The notes under the pieces were generated by a model. It was not told the DNA's origin. It did not search any database and saw only the letters and a program-made list of their open reading frames with translations. Below are positions 19,742-28,381 of a stretch of DNA of 64,000 nucleotides, in pieces. The stretch is from Imtechella halotolerans (lineage in GTDB: Bacteria; Bacteroidota; Bacteroidia; Flavobacteriales; Flavobacteriaceae): assembly GCF_028743515.2 (NCBI RefSeq), contig NZ_CP117969.2, positions 1,609,001-1,673,000 of the forward strand. Reading direction: 5' to 3'. The position numbers and the translations under genes were made by a program. Position 1 is the first letter of the stretch. Each line of letters starts with the position of its first letter.

Positions 19742-20446
19742 ATGCAACTTTTCTACTTCCCTGACTTAACTGCAGAAATGACAACGTTCACCTTTGACAA
19801 AGAGGAAAGCAGTCATATTGTAAAAGTACTACGAAAAAAAGAAGGCGACCTATTGCATATCACCAATGGTAAAGGAGAATGTTGGGAAGCAGAAATAGAA
19901 TTATCCTCCCAAAAAGCTTGTGTTGTAACCTTAACAAAGCACCGTAAAGAATCTGGGCGTAATTACTACCTTCACTTGGCTGTTGCACCAACCAAAATGA
20001 ATGACCGATATGAATGGTTTTTGGAAAAAGCCACTGAAATAGGTATTGATGAAATTACCCCAATTATCTGTGATCACTCTGAACGCACCATAGTAAAAAG
20101 TGAACGTTTTGAAAAAATAATACAATCCGCCATGAAGCAATCATTGCAATTGTATCTACCTAAACTTAATCCTGCCATTTCTTTTAAAGATTTTATCGAT
20201 ATCGAAAGAAACGGACAACTTTTTATAGCCCATTGTGACCAAGGGACTAGATATTCGCTAAAACGAAAAGCCTTGGCTGACCATAAAGTAACCATCCTTA
20301 TTGGACCCGAAGGAGACTTTTCTGAGGCCGAAATTAACCTTGCTCTTTCAAAAGACTATACTCCTGTAAGCATGGGAGATACCCGATTACGCACCGAGAC
20401 GGCAGCCCTAGTCGCCTGTCATACAGTAGCTCTCATAAACAGTTAA
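19742..20446 (+). CDS. rsmE: 16S rRNA (uracil1498-N3)-methyltransferase
   Basis: 234 residues. The N-terminal PUA-like domain has HIVKVLRKKEGD. The SPOUT methyltransferase domain carries the knot motifs IGPEGDFSEAE and MGDTRLRTETAALVA at its end. It methylates U1498 of 16S rRNA using S-adenosylmethionine. It begins 8 nt after tsaD and is co-transcribed with it, an arrangement I recognise as usual in flavobacteria. Confidence 0.96.
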   Translation: MQLFYFPDLTAEMTTFTFDKEESSHIVKVLRKKEGDLLHITNGKGECWEAEIELSSQKACVVTLTKHRKESGRNYYLHLAVAPTKMNDRYEWFLEKATEIGIDEITPIICDHSERTIVKSERFEKIIQSAMKQSLQLYLPKLNPAISFKDFIDIERNGQLFIAHCDQGTRYSLKRKALADHKVTILIGPEGDFSEAEINLALSKDYTPVSMGDTRLRTETAALVACHTVALINS

Positions 20447-20565
20447 TATCGCACCACTCCTAAGAAAGAAGGAATTACAAAATCTATAAACAGTACATTT
20501 TCAATAGTTTGCAATAATATTTTCTTACTTTTAGAAGAATCAAACACCATTTAATCTAAAAGTTT

Positions 20566-21252
20566 ATGAAAAAATTAGTTGCGGAATTTATTGGAACCCT
20601 CTGGTTAGTACTTGGAGGTTGCGGAAGTGCTGTTTTAGCAGCTGCATTCCCTGAATTAGGAATTGGCTTTGCCGGAGTGGCTCTTGCCTTTGGTCTAACA
20701 GTACTTACTATGGCCTATGCTATCGGACATATTTCAGGCTGTCATTTGAATCCTGCCGTATCGGTTGGTTTATGGATTGGAGGACGTTTTGACAAAAAAG
20801 AAGTACTCCCGTACATCATAGCCCAAGTACTTGGAGGAATTGCAGGAGCTACTATTTTATACCTGATAGCATCTGGCAAACCAGGCTTTGAAATTGGAGG
20901 ATTTGCCGCTAATGGTTATGGAGAACATTCACCAGGTAGGTATGGTTTAACGGCAGCTCTAACCTCAGAGGTAATAATGACATTTATGTTCTTACTAATT
21001 ATACTTGGAGCTACAGACCAAAGAGCTCCAAAAGGTCTTGCTGGAATAGCTATAGGATTAGGATTAACACTCATACATTTAATAAGTATACCGGTCACTA
21101 ATACTTCCGTCAATCCAGCTAGAAGTACAAGCCAGGCCCTATTTGTAGGTGATTGGGCTTTAGATCAACTCTGGCTATTTTGGATCGCCCCTGTTATTGG
21201 TGCTATGCTAGCGGGTATCGTATATAAATATATGGGCCGTACGGCAAATTAA
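20566..21252 (+). CDS. aqpZ: Aquaporin Z
   Basis: 228 residues with six predicted helices and both NPA boxes: HLNPAVSVG in the first half and [11 protein letters not shown] in the second, whose arginine is the selectivity-filter residue. The N-terminus [23 protein letters not shown] is AqpZ-like. His at the helix 5 filter position ([12 protein letters not shown]) fits a water-selective channel. It is monocistronic, with its own terminator downstream, and interrupts the usual rsmE-DUF4159 order. It allows osmotic water flow across the inner membrane. Confidence 0.96.
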   Translation: MKKLVAEFIGTLWLVLGGCGSAVLAAAFPELGIGFAGVALAFGLTVLTMAYAIGHISGCHLNPAVSVGLWIGGRFDKKEVLPYIIAQVLGGIAGATILYLIASGKPGFEIGGFAANGYGEHSPGRYGLTAALTSEVIMTFMFLLIILGATDQRAPKGLAGIAIGLGLTLIHLISIPVTNTSVNPARSTSQALFVGDWALDQLWLFWIAPVIGAMLAGIVYKYMGRTAN

Positions 21253-21272
21253 CTTTTTTCAATCTCCACCCT

Positions 21273-21310
21273 ACTAAAAAGAGGCAATAATATCTGCCTC
21301 TTTTTAGTAT
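21273..21310 (+). terminator. Intrinsic terminator after aqpZ
   Basis: Arms ACTAAAAAGAGGCA (21273-21286) and TGCCTCTTTTTAGT (21295-21308) with an 8-nt loop. Confidence 0.88.
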
Positions 21311-21400
21311 ATTTATACACCACAAAGTTGTCTATAAACTAGGAATACACAGTAACTTTTACTGTCATCAAATAAAAATCAATTTTACCAAGACAATAGT

Positions 21401-22045
21401 ATGCGATTTTTCTCAATAGTCATGTTACTTTTAAGCTTTCATCAAATAGCTTACAGCCAACAATTGGCTATCCTGCAATACAAAGGAGGTGGTGATTGGT
21501 ATGCGAATCCAACAGCACTTCCAAATCTTATTGCTTTTACCAATGAACAAATCAACACCAGACTAAACCCAAAGCCAGCCGTAGTAAAAGCTGAAAGCAA
21601 CGATATTTTCAATTATCCTTTTATTCATATGACAGGACATGGCAATGTGTCTTTTGACGAAGTAGCCATTGAAAACATACGAACTTATTTACTTTCAGGA
21701 GGTTTTCTTCATATTGACGACAACTACGGGATGCAACCCTATATCACCAGAGAGCTTAAAAAACTATTTCCAGAAAAATCCTTAACGGAAATACCTGTTG
21801 ATCATCCTATCTATGATCAAAAATTTAAGTTTCCTAATGGCCTCCCAAAAATCCATGAACATGATAACAAGCCGCCTCAGGCACTAGGTCTTTTTGAAGG
21901 TAACAGACTTATATTATTATTTACGTACGAGTCAGACCTAGGTGACGGATGGGAAGATCAAGCGGTGCATAACGATCCCGAAGACATACGTCTTAAAGCA
22001 CTTAGGATGGGAAGTAATATCATTGAATATATTTTTAAAAATTAA
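21401..22045 (+). CDS. DUF4159 family exported protein
   Basis: 214 residues with a signal peptide (about 1-19, ending YSQQ). The DUF4159 core is recognisable: LQYKGGGDWYANPTALPNL, FIHMTGHG, GGFLHIDDNYG and a DGWEDQ block near the end. Such proteins have a glutamine-amidotransferase-like fold and occur in Bacteroidetes next to MoxR/aerotolerance genes or tsaD-rsmE. Their biochemical role is not established. A 7-bp-arm dyad (ACAGTAA CTT TTACTGT, 21349-21365) lies 35 nt upstream and may be a control site. Confidence 0.85.
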   Translation: MRFFSIVMLLLSFHQIAYSQQLAILQYKGGGDWYANPTALPNLIAFTNEQINTRLNPKPAVVKAESNDIFNYPFIHMTGHGNVSFDEVAIENIRTYLLSGGFLHIDDNYGMQPYITRELKKLFPEKSLTEIPVDHPIYDQKFKFPNGLPKIHEHDNKPPQALGLFEGNRLILLFTYESDLGDGWEDQAVHNDPEDIRLKALRMGSNIIEYIFKN

Positions 22046-22168
22046 ATTGATTATCAGCTACTTACATATATTCTAAATTCTTTAAGCTTTATCTTACATT
22101 TATTACGTTTTGTCGAAATGTTAAATTTTTCTTAACAATTAAATCCTTCTTTTTGTTATAAATAAAAA

Positions 22169-22176
22169 TAATTTTG
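22169..22176 (+). promoter_or_regulatory. Candidate -7 element for the M43 protease gene
   Basis: TAATTTTG fits TAnnTTTG. A TTG lies only 13 nt upstream, so the -33 element is not convincing. Confidence 0.35.
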
Positions 22177-22236
22177 TTAAAATTGTTGTGATTTTAAATC
22201 TTTTTATAAATCTAACTAACAAACTTTTACTTATTT

Positions 22237-23211
22237 ATGAAAAAATTTCTTATTTCAGCCATCACCTTAACGTTAGCATTATCTTCATGTAGTTCTGATT
22301 CCACTCAGAATGACGCTACCGAAGAGCTTCATGCCACTACTCGTAACTGTTATTCAACTGAGCACCTAGCCAACCAAATTGCAGCCGATCCATCTCTAGC
22401 TATACGCATGCAACAAGTAGAGGAATTTACAAAACAAGTATTAAGGGATCCTAATGCCATGAGAGTTCTTGCGGATGGAACATTAGAAATTCCTGTACAT
22501 GTAAACGTATTATACAACAAAACAGCAGAAAATGTTTCAAACGCTCAGATTCAATCTCAAATTGATGTATTAAACGAAGATTTTGGAGGCTATAATCCAG
22601 ACTACTCAGACATTCCCGCAATTTTTCAAGATGCAGCTTCGGGAGACATAAAAATTCGTTTTGTGTGGTCACAAGAAAACACAACCCGTAAAAAAACAAA
22701 CAAAAGAAGCTGGAGAACTAACGATGATATAAAAAAATCATCTAGAGGAGGAATTGATCCTACCAACTGTTCTACTACTCTTAACATTTGGGTTGGGGTT
22801 TTATCAAATAACATCCTAGGCTATGCGCAATTCCCAGGTGGAAATTGTGCTACAGATGGTGTTGTAATTCACACCAACGCCTTTGGTAGAGGAAATTATG
22901 CCTTGTTTAGTTCCTTTAATAAAGGTAGAACTGCGACTCACGAAGTTGGTCACTACTTTAACCTTCGTCACATTTGGGGAGATGCTACTTGTGGAAATGA
23001 TTTCGTAGCAGACACCCCTACACACAATACATCTAATGGAGGATGTCCTACATTCCCGCACTACAGCACTTGTTCAGGCACCCCTGTAGAAATGACAATG
23101 AACTATATGGATTATACCAATGATGCTTGTATGTATATGTTCACCTCTGGCCAAGCTGCTCGTATGCAAGCCACCTATACCACAGGAGGACCAAGAGCTT
23201 CCTTACGTTAA
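22237..23211 (+). CDS. M43 (pappalysin-like) zinc metalloprotease lipoprotein
   Basis: 324 residues. The signal peptide has a lipobox with Cys18 (LSSCSS), so it is probably a lipoprotein. The extended zinc motif HEVGHYFNLRH spans 235-245 and is followed by IWGD, diagnostic of the M43 family (cytophagalysin, ulilysin). A Met-turn occurs in MTMNYMDYT near 287, and several Cys residues may form disulfides. Unlike many flavobacterial M43 enzymes it has no T9SS C-terminal domain, so it likely stays lipid-anchored and degrades extracellular or periplasmic protein. It is monocistronic. Confidence 0.93.
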   Translation: MKKFLISAITLTLALSSCSSDSTQNDATEELHATTRNCYSTEHLANQIAADPSLAIRMQQVEEFTKQVLRDPNAMRVLADGTLEIPVHVNVLYNKTAENVSNAQIQSQIDVLNEDFGGYNPDYSDIPAIFQDAASGDIKIRFVWSQENTTRKKTNKRSWRTNDDIKKSSRGGIDPTNCSTTLNIWVGVLSNNILGYAQFPGGNCATDGVVIHTNAFGRGNYALFSSFNKGRTATHEVGHYFNLRHIWGDATCGNDFVADTPTHNTSNGGCPTFPHYSTCSGTPVEMTMNYMDYTNDACMYMFTSGQAARMQATYTTGGPRASLR

Positions 23212-23232
23212 CCATCGAAATCAACATAATTT

Positions 23233-23256
23233 AAAAGCCCCTAAAGGGGCTTTTTT
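23233..23256 (+). terminator. Intrinsic terminator after the M43 protease gene
   Basis: GCCCC (23237-23241), TAAA, GGGGC (23246-23250), TTTTTT. Confidence 0.9.
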
Positions 23257-23332
23257 AGTAAGTAAAGATCATATCTATTATCCTAGGGCTACTAATACAT
23301 TTTTATTTATCTTAGTCCATTCTTTTACATAA

Positions 23333-24424
23333 ATGATGAACTCAAAAACTATTTCTACAGGAATTCTAAGAGCTTTAGGAATTTTACTCTTAATAGCCTT
23401 AATTCTATTCTTTTTATATAAAATTCGCGCCGTAGTTGTATACATCATTTTAGCTTCGGTTGTTGCCCTAATTGGCAGACCTGTGGTAAAGTTCCTAACC
23501 GTTAGACTCAAATTTAAAATTACATTTGCCGTATTATGTACGCTATCGTTGATGATGGGAGGAATTGTAGGCTTTTTATTATTATTTATTCCCCTTCTTA
23601 TTCAACAAGGTCAAAATTTAGCCCTATTAGATATTAATGCTTTACAAAACAACATAACACTTCTATTTGAAAATCTTATTACTCATTTCAATTGGAGTAA
23701 GTCAACCATGGAGCAATGGCTTTCCAATATAAATGTACTTGATATCCTAAACTTGAAAACTATACCAGAAATGCTAAACAGTTTCCTTAGCACTATTGGA
23801 AGTTTCGGAGCTGGTTTTTTCTCCGTAATTTTTATTTCTTTCTTTTTTTTAAAGGATAGTAAACTCTTTGAACAAATGATTCTAACAATGGTTCCTGATA
23901 ACAAAGAATCTCGTGTTCAAAATTCCATGGACACCATTAAAAACCTTCTATCCAGATACTTTATTGGATTACTACTTCAAATTTTAATACTTTTCATCAT
24001 TTATACGATTGTATTGCTCATATTTGGCATTCCCAATGCCTTTATGATAGCTTTATTGTGCGCCCTACTCAATTTAATCCCTTACGTAGGACCCGTTATA
24101 GGATTTTTCCTTATGACCTTTTTAACCATGACCAGCAACCTTGGCAGTGATTTTAGCAGCATAGTTATCCCAAAAACAATCTATGTAATGATCGGATTTT
24201 TAATAGGCCAATTCATCGATAACAACTTAAGTCAACCTATAATTTTCTCTAAAAGTGTCAAATCTCATCCTTTAGAAATTTTCTTGATTATCATTATTGG
24301 AGGATTTCTCTTTGGAGTAACGGGAATGGTGGTTGCTGTACCTGGGTATACGGCTCTAAAGGTAATTTTAAAGGAATTTCTTGCCGAAAATAAAATAGTG
24401 AAATCACTCACCAAAAACATATAG
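23333..24424 (+). CDS. AI-2E family transporter (PerM/YdiK-like permease)
   Basis: 363 residues with about eight membrane helices. The family pattern is clear: paired N-terminal helices, a long amphipathic central region, then LIPYVGPVIGFFLM and the final GGFLFGVTGMVVAVPGYTALKV block. The AI-2 exporter label comes from TqsA, but most members have other or unknown substrates and some act as ion antiporters. The THUMP-like methyltransferase starts 8 nt after its stop, so the two are co-transcribed. Confidence 0.9.
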   Translation: MMNSKTISTGILRALGILLLIALILFFLYKIRAVVVYIILASVVALIGRPVVKFLTVRLKFKITFAVLCTLSLMMGGIVGFLLLFIPLLIQQGQNLALLDINALQNNITLLFENLITHFNWSKSTMEQWLSNINVLDILNLKTIPEMLNSFLSTIGSFGAGFFSVIFISFFFLKDSKLFEQMILTMVPDNKESRVQNSMDTIKNLLSRYFIGLLLQILILFIIYTIVLLIFGIPNAFMIALLCALLNLIPYVGPVIGFFLMTFLTMTSNLGSDFSSIVIPKTIYVMIGFLIGQFIDNNLSQPIIFSKSVKSHPLEIFLIIIIGGFLFGVTGMVVAVPGYTALKVILKEFLAENKIVKSLTKNI

Positions 24425-24431
24425 TACTGCC

Positions 24432-25652
24432 TTGAATATAAAAATATTAAATAGGGAAGTACAGGAATTTATAAAGGACAATTTAACAATTGATATCCCA
24501 ACCTTTTTGCTCAAAAAGCCAGTTTTTGAAGGAATAAGCCAACAAGAACTGGCCCAACAAATTCTTTCAAAGAAAAAATGTGAAAAAAAATTACCCACCT
24601 GGTTTGAAACACCCCGAATCTATTATCCACCAACGCTATCAATAGAGCAGACTTCTTCGGAATTAACGGCGCTTTACAAAGCTACCTTAGTGCAAGGATC
24701 ACTTATAGACATTACAGGAGGATTCGGTGTAGACTGCTACTATTTTTCTCAAGTATGTAACACAGTAACGCATTGTGAAATAAATGAAGAACTATCAGAA
24801 ATTGCAGCTTATAATTCCAAATTGCTAAACACCAAAAATATTAGCTTTATTACCAATGACGGCATATCATATATCAGTTCCTCTAACGCCTTCTTCCAAT
24901 GGATTTATGTAGATCCTTCTAGAAGACATGACAGCAAAGGAAAAGTTTTTCTGCTTTCAGATTGTATACCAAATGTCGTTGAACACCTACAAACACTATT
25001 TGCCCATTCGCATAATATCCTTATTAAAACATCTCCTTTATTAGATATACAAAATGGCCTAAAGGAACTTACCCATGTGAAAGAAATACATATTGTGGCA
25101 GTGCAAAATGAGACTAAAGAAATGTTATGGGTACTGAAAAAAAACACCAATAACACGGGACAATTACAAGTAGTTCACTCGGCTAATCAGGACTCCTCTA
25201 CCATAATTAAAGCAGTCAACCTGTTACCCAATAATGAGGAATCAACTTTTAGTTTTACACTTGAAGAAGAACAAAACGGACAAGCGACCTATGACGCTCC
25301 AAAAAACTTTCTTTATGAACCCAATAGTGCATTACTTAAGGCCGGCGCCTTTCAAACTATTTCAAAACGATTTAAAATAGATAAACTACATAAACATTCC
25401 CACCTCTACACCAGTGAAAAAAGGATAGATTTCCCCGGGAGAGTATTTCGAATCGTAGAAGTAATGCCTTTCAACAAAAAAAATGTAAAAAAACAGCTCC
25501 AAAATACTAAGGCTCATATTACCACTAGAAATTTCCCGGATAGTGCTGATAGTCTGAGAAAAAACTACAAGATTAAAGACGGAGGTGACCTCTTTTTATT
25601 CTTCACCACCAACCTTAAAGATGAAAAAATAATTATAATATGTACTAAATAG
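24432..25652 (+). CDS. Class I SAM methyltransferase, THUMP-like domain protein
   Basis: 406 residues from a TTG start at 24432; no ATG gives the conserved N-terminus LNREVQEFI. SAM motif I is DITGGFGVDCYYFSQ (about 95-108), motif II HCEINEEL follows, and VDPSRRH near 157 is the family catalytic-region motif. A C-terminal THUMP-like segment covers about 270-406. Known relatives are putative RNA methyltransferases of Bacteroidetes, whose target is not established. It follows the AI-2E permease by 8 nt. Confidence 0.85.
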   Translation: MNIKILNREVQEFIKDNLTIDIPTFLLKKPVFEGISQQELAQQILSKKKCEKKLPTWFETPRIYYPPTLSIEQTSSELTALYKATLVQGSLIDITGGFGVDCYYFSQVCNTVTHCEINEELSEIAAYNSKLLNTKNISFITNDGISYISSSNAFFQWIYVDPSRRHDSKGKVFLLSDCIPNVVEHLQTLFAHSHNILIKTSPLLDIQNGLKELTHVKEIHIVAVQNETKEMLWVLKKNTNNTGQLQVVHSANQDSSTIIKAVNLLPNNEESTFSFTLEEEQNGQATYDAPKNFLYEPNSALLKAGAFQTISKRFKIDKLHKHSHLYTSEKRIDFPGRVFRIVEVMPFNKKNVKKQLQNTKAHITTRNFPDSADSLRKNYKIKDGGDLFLFFTTNLKDEKIIIICTK

Positions 25653-25707
25653 GTAGGGTATTTCACATGATGACTGTTTATAACATAAATCATTTAAATA
25701 CTTATCC

Positions 25708-26472
25708 ATGAAAATTAATTCATTTTTACCAAAAGGCACACACATGATGGGTGCTATGCTTGCAATGTCAACTGCATTTGTTTTCACTTCTTGTAGCGAT
25801 GACAATTCAGATACCGAAGGACATTTAGCACTTAAGGCACAAGCCAGCTATGAGAATAATCTTTTAGCACGTACCTTCAGTAATGTTACCCTTACAGATG
25901 TTTTAGTTAATATTCGTGAAATCGAATTCGAAATTGATGACGATATGTACGACGATATGGATGACGATGACATGTATGATGACGATGGATTCTTTGACAG
26001 TGATGATGAAATCGAACTTCAAGGTCCTTTCGAATTAAACCTACTTGCCAATGAGAATGCCATCGAAGTTACCAACATCTCTGTTCCCAACAACACCTAC
26101 GAAGAAATTGAATTCGAAATCGGAAAAAGCACCAATATCAACAGCGAACTTTACAACAAAAGTATCCTTATCAAAGGAAGCATTGGTGATACTCCTTTTG
26201 TATTCTGGCACAATATTGATGAAGAAGTAGAAGTAGATTTTGAAGATACAGCAAGAGATATTGTCATAGACGGAGGCAACAATTCTATTGTTATTAATTT
26301 TGACCTAAACCAAATCTTTGGAGCGGCTTCAGGAATAGACTTCTCAAGCGCTACTGATGGAAATGCAGATGGAACTATCGAAATTAGCCCAACTGATTCA
26401 GACGGGAATAACGACTTAGCTGACGCTATTCGTGCAAAAATAAAAGATGTTATCGATCTATTAGACGACTAA
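25708..26472 (+). CDS. Asp-rich putative lipoprotein (DUF4382-like)
   Basis: 254 residues. The N-terminus is a lipoprotein signal with lipobox SCSDD near residue 30. Residues about 72-99 are extremely acidic, with blocks of consecutive Asp broken by Met, Tyr and Phe. The rest is beta-rich (ELNLLANENAIEVTNISVPNNTYEEIEFEIGKS), resembling the DUF4382 beta-sandwich of Bacteroidetes lipoproteins, though that match is from memory. The acidic stretch may bind calcium or other cations. It is a single-gene unit ending in a strong terminator. Confidence 0.7.
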   Translation: MKINSFLPKGTHMMGAMLAMSTAFVFTSCSDDNSDTEGHLALKAQASYENNLLARTFSNVTLTDVLVNIREIEFEIDDDMYDDMDDDDMYDDDGFFDSDDEIELQGPFELNLLANENAIEVTNISVPNNTYEEIEFEIGKSTNINSELYNKSILIKGSIGDTPFVFWHNIDEEVEVDFEDTARDIVIDGGNNSIVINFDLNQIFGAASGIDFSSATDGNADGTIEISPTDSDGNNDLADAIRAKIKDVIDLLDD

Positions 26473-26502
26473 GACCTTATCTTACTATTGAATTAGCAAT
26501 AT

Positions 26503-26530
26503 AAAAAAACCACGCTAAAGCGTGGTTTTT
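26503..26530. terminator. Bidirectional terminator, lipoprotein and dipeptidase genes
   Basis: AAAACCACGC TAAA GCGTGGTTTT with A and T tracts on both sides, between convergent genes. Confidence 0.92.
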
Positions 26531-26531
26531 A

Positions 26532-27254
26532 CTATATGTCACAATTCCATTTAAAATTAGCTACAGTAGCCCTTGATAGCGCTTTTAAATTATAATGCCA
26601 CCATTCGCTGGTAATCGACAAAAAACCATGTTTTTCCATAGTTTCCTTAAGCAGTTTTCTATTAGAGAGAACTTCGGAAGAAAATCCCTGGTAGGCATGA
26701 TGAGCTTCCTTCCCAAAAAAATCAAATGTAGTTCCCATATCTAATTCATTACCTTCCAAATCAACCAGGGTGATATCTACTGCTCCCCCCCTGTTATGAA
26801 TCGAACCAAGTGCTGGATCAGCGACATAAATAGGATTTGGGAATATCTTCCACATTTTTTTTTGAACATCAAGTGGTCTATAACAATCGAAGAATTTGAT
26901 ACGGTATCCCATTTTCATAAATTCTGCATTGGCAGCTATCAGAGCCTTAGCGGTTAATGTTCTCACATAACATTCATCACAATCATACACCTTAGATTTT
27001 AAAAAATTATCCTCCGTGGCATACTTCATATCGAATACAAAATCATCACTGTAATCAGTCAATAACACAAAAGTAGTATCCTCTTCTACAGTAAACATTT
27101 TCACCTTAGGCTGCTCTTTTACCCTTTCTTCAGTAAGAGTGATCGTATCATTCTTCGTACTCTCAACTTTCGCACCACTCCTCTTAGAAGTCTTTTCTTG
27201 ACAACCAACAGCCATAAAAAAGATGACTAAAAGATAAATAGCTCGTTTTTTCAT
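26532..27254 (-). CDS. D-alanyl-D-alanine dipeptidase, VanX/DdpX-like (M15D) lipoprotein
   Basis: 240 residues. Lipobox Cys18 (AVGCQ) suggests a periplasmic lipoprotein. Zinc and catalytic residues are visible: H153 and D160 in SIHNRGGAVD, and E217/H220 in SEWWH. R126 in CYRP matches the conserved M15 arginine. VanX-like enzymes cut free D-Ala-D-Ala. In a Gram-negative with a periplasmic copy, peptidoglycan turnover is more likely than glycopeptide resistance. Four Cys (93, 96, 124, 238) may form disulfides. No van genes are nearby. Confidence 0.92.
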   Translation of the reverse strand: MKKRAIYLLVIFFMAVGCQEKTSKRSGAKVESTKNDTITLTEERVKEQPKVKMFTVEEDTTFVLLTDYSDDFVFDMKYATEDNFLKSKVYDCDECYVRTLTAKALIAANAEFMKMGYRIKFFDCYRPLDVQKKMWKIFPNPIYVADPALGSIHNRGGAVDITLVDLEGNELDMGTTFDFFGKEAHHAYQGFSSEVLSNRKLLKETMEKHGFLSITSEWWHYNLKALSRATVANFKWNCDI

Positions 27255-27313
27255 TTATAAAAAATTAAATTTAAATACCTACTCAAACATCTTCCTGTAC
27301 ACAAGAAGATTCT

Positions 27314-27321
27314 CAAAGATA
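27314..27321 (-). promoter_or_regulatory. Candidate -7 element for the dipeptidase gene
   Basis: Minus strand TATCTTTG, exact TAnnTTTG, 60 nt before the ATG. No clear -33 TTG. Confidence 0.4.
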
Positions 27322-27343
27322 CATTTCTTTACAGAAAAAAGTC

Positions 27344-27372
27344 ATAAAAAAACCCCGCCTTATGGCAGGGTC
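27344..27372 (-). terminator. Intrinsic terminator after rpmE2
   Basis: Minus strand: ACCCTGCC ATAA GGCGGGGT followed by a T run. Confidence 0.88.
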
Positions 27373-27392
27373 TATATACAGTCTCAAGTAGA

Positions 27393-27644
27393 TTACTTGT
27401 TGAATTTAGCGTATTTGCTCTTAAACTTGTCGATACGTCCAGCAGTATCAATAAGCTTAGATTTACCGGTATAGTATGGGTGAGAAGTTCTAGAAATCTC
27501 CATTTTCACCAACGGATACTCAACACCGTCAATCTCAATAGTTTCTTTTGTATCAGCTGTAGACTTAGTGATAAAAACATCCTCATTGGACATGTCTTTA
27601 AAAGCTACCAATCTATAATTTTCCGGGTGTAGACCTTTTTTCAT
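27393..27644 (-). CDS. rpmE2: Ribosomal protein bL31, type B (zinc-free)
   Basis: 83 residues, the normal size for type B bL31. The start [11 protein letters not shown], the central [34 protein letters not shown] and the basic end are characteristic. No Cys zinc ligands are present, so this is the zinc-independent paralogue type, which is the standard single bL31 of many Bacteroidetes. It is a single gene with its own strong promoter and terminator. Confidence 0.97.
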   Translation of the reverse strand: MKKGLHPENYRLVAFKDMSNEDVFITKSTADTKETIEIDGVEYPLVKMEISRTSHPYYTGKSKLIDTAGRIDKFKSKYAKFNK

Positions 27645-27682
27645 CGCTATGATAATTTATATTCTCGTCAAATTTTGAGGTG

Positions 27683-27712
27683 CAAATTTAACCATATTTC
27701 ATTAACCGACAA
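27683..27712 (-). promoter_or_regulatory. Strong promoter of rpmE2
   Basis: Minus strand: TTG (27710-27712), exactly 19 nt, TAAATTTG (27683-27690). A textbook Bacteroidetes promoter about 35 nt before the ATG. Confidence 0.8.
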
Positions 27713-27823
27713 CTTATTTTTCAAAAAAAAAGCTGCCTAGGCTGTTTTTTTAGCTCCGTTGTAACATTTATGCAAAGATAACGACTATTTTCATAGTACT
27801 AACATTAAATAACCAGTCGTATT

Positions 27824-28348
27824 ATGGAGCAACAAGTTAATTCTAAAAAGATCATTCTTAACAACGGACTTTATCTAGGTCTAGCCACCGTAGCCCTCTC
27901 AATTATTATGTATGTAACCAATATGATTTATGATCAAAATTGGATTGTAGGGCTTATCAGCTTTATCTTAATGATTGTATTCATCGCAATGGGTATCAAG
28001 GCCTTTAAAGCTCAAAATAATGGATATCTTTCCTTATCTCAGGGTCTAAAAGTTGGTTTAGGAATTGCATTGATTTCATCTATTGTAGCAGTAGTTTATA
28101 ACCTTATATTTCTTAATTTTATTGAGCCGGAATTCATGACAAAAATGTTGGAAATGCAGCAACAAAAGATGATTGAAACTAATCCAAATCTCACCCAACA
28201 ACAATTAGATATGGCAGCAGAAATGGGTAAAAAATTCTCTTCCCCAGCCATTACTTCCGCGATTTCAATTATCTCTTCGTTGTTTTTTGGTTTTATCATT
28301 TCACTTATCGCCTCTTTGGCAATGAAAAAAACCGAAGACTCGTTCTAA
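27824..28348 (+). CDS. DUF4199 family membrane protein
   Basis: 174 residues with four transmembrane helices (about 13-33, 37-57, 75-97 and 145-167) and a Met/Gln-rich loop between the third and fourth. This is the DUF4199 pattern found across Bacteroidetes, usually just before a GT2 glycosyltransferase gene as here (34 nt to the next ATG). The function is unknown; the pairing suggests a role with the membrane glycosyltransferase. Confidence 0.88.
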   Translation: MEQQVNSKKIILNNGLYLGLATVALSIIMYVTNMIYDQNWIVGLISFILMIVFIAMGIKAFKAQNNGYLSLSQGLKVGLGIALISSIVAVVYNLIFLNFIEPEFMTKMLEMQQQKMIETNPNLTQQQLDMAAEMGKKFSSPAITSAISIISSLFFGFIISLIASLAMKKTEDSF

Positions 28349-28381
28349 ATTCCTATTTTTGACTACTATTTATTCCACACT

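Noticed and set aside
26532-27254. Vancomycin-resistance gene interpretation of the VanX-like dipeptidase
   Set aside because: No vanH, vanA, vanR or vanS homologues are nearby, and the protein is a periplasmic lipoprotein, which fits peptidoglycan turnover.
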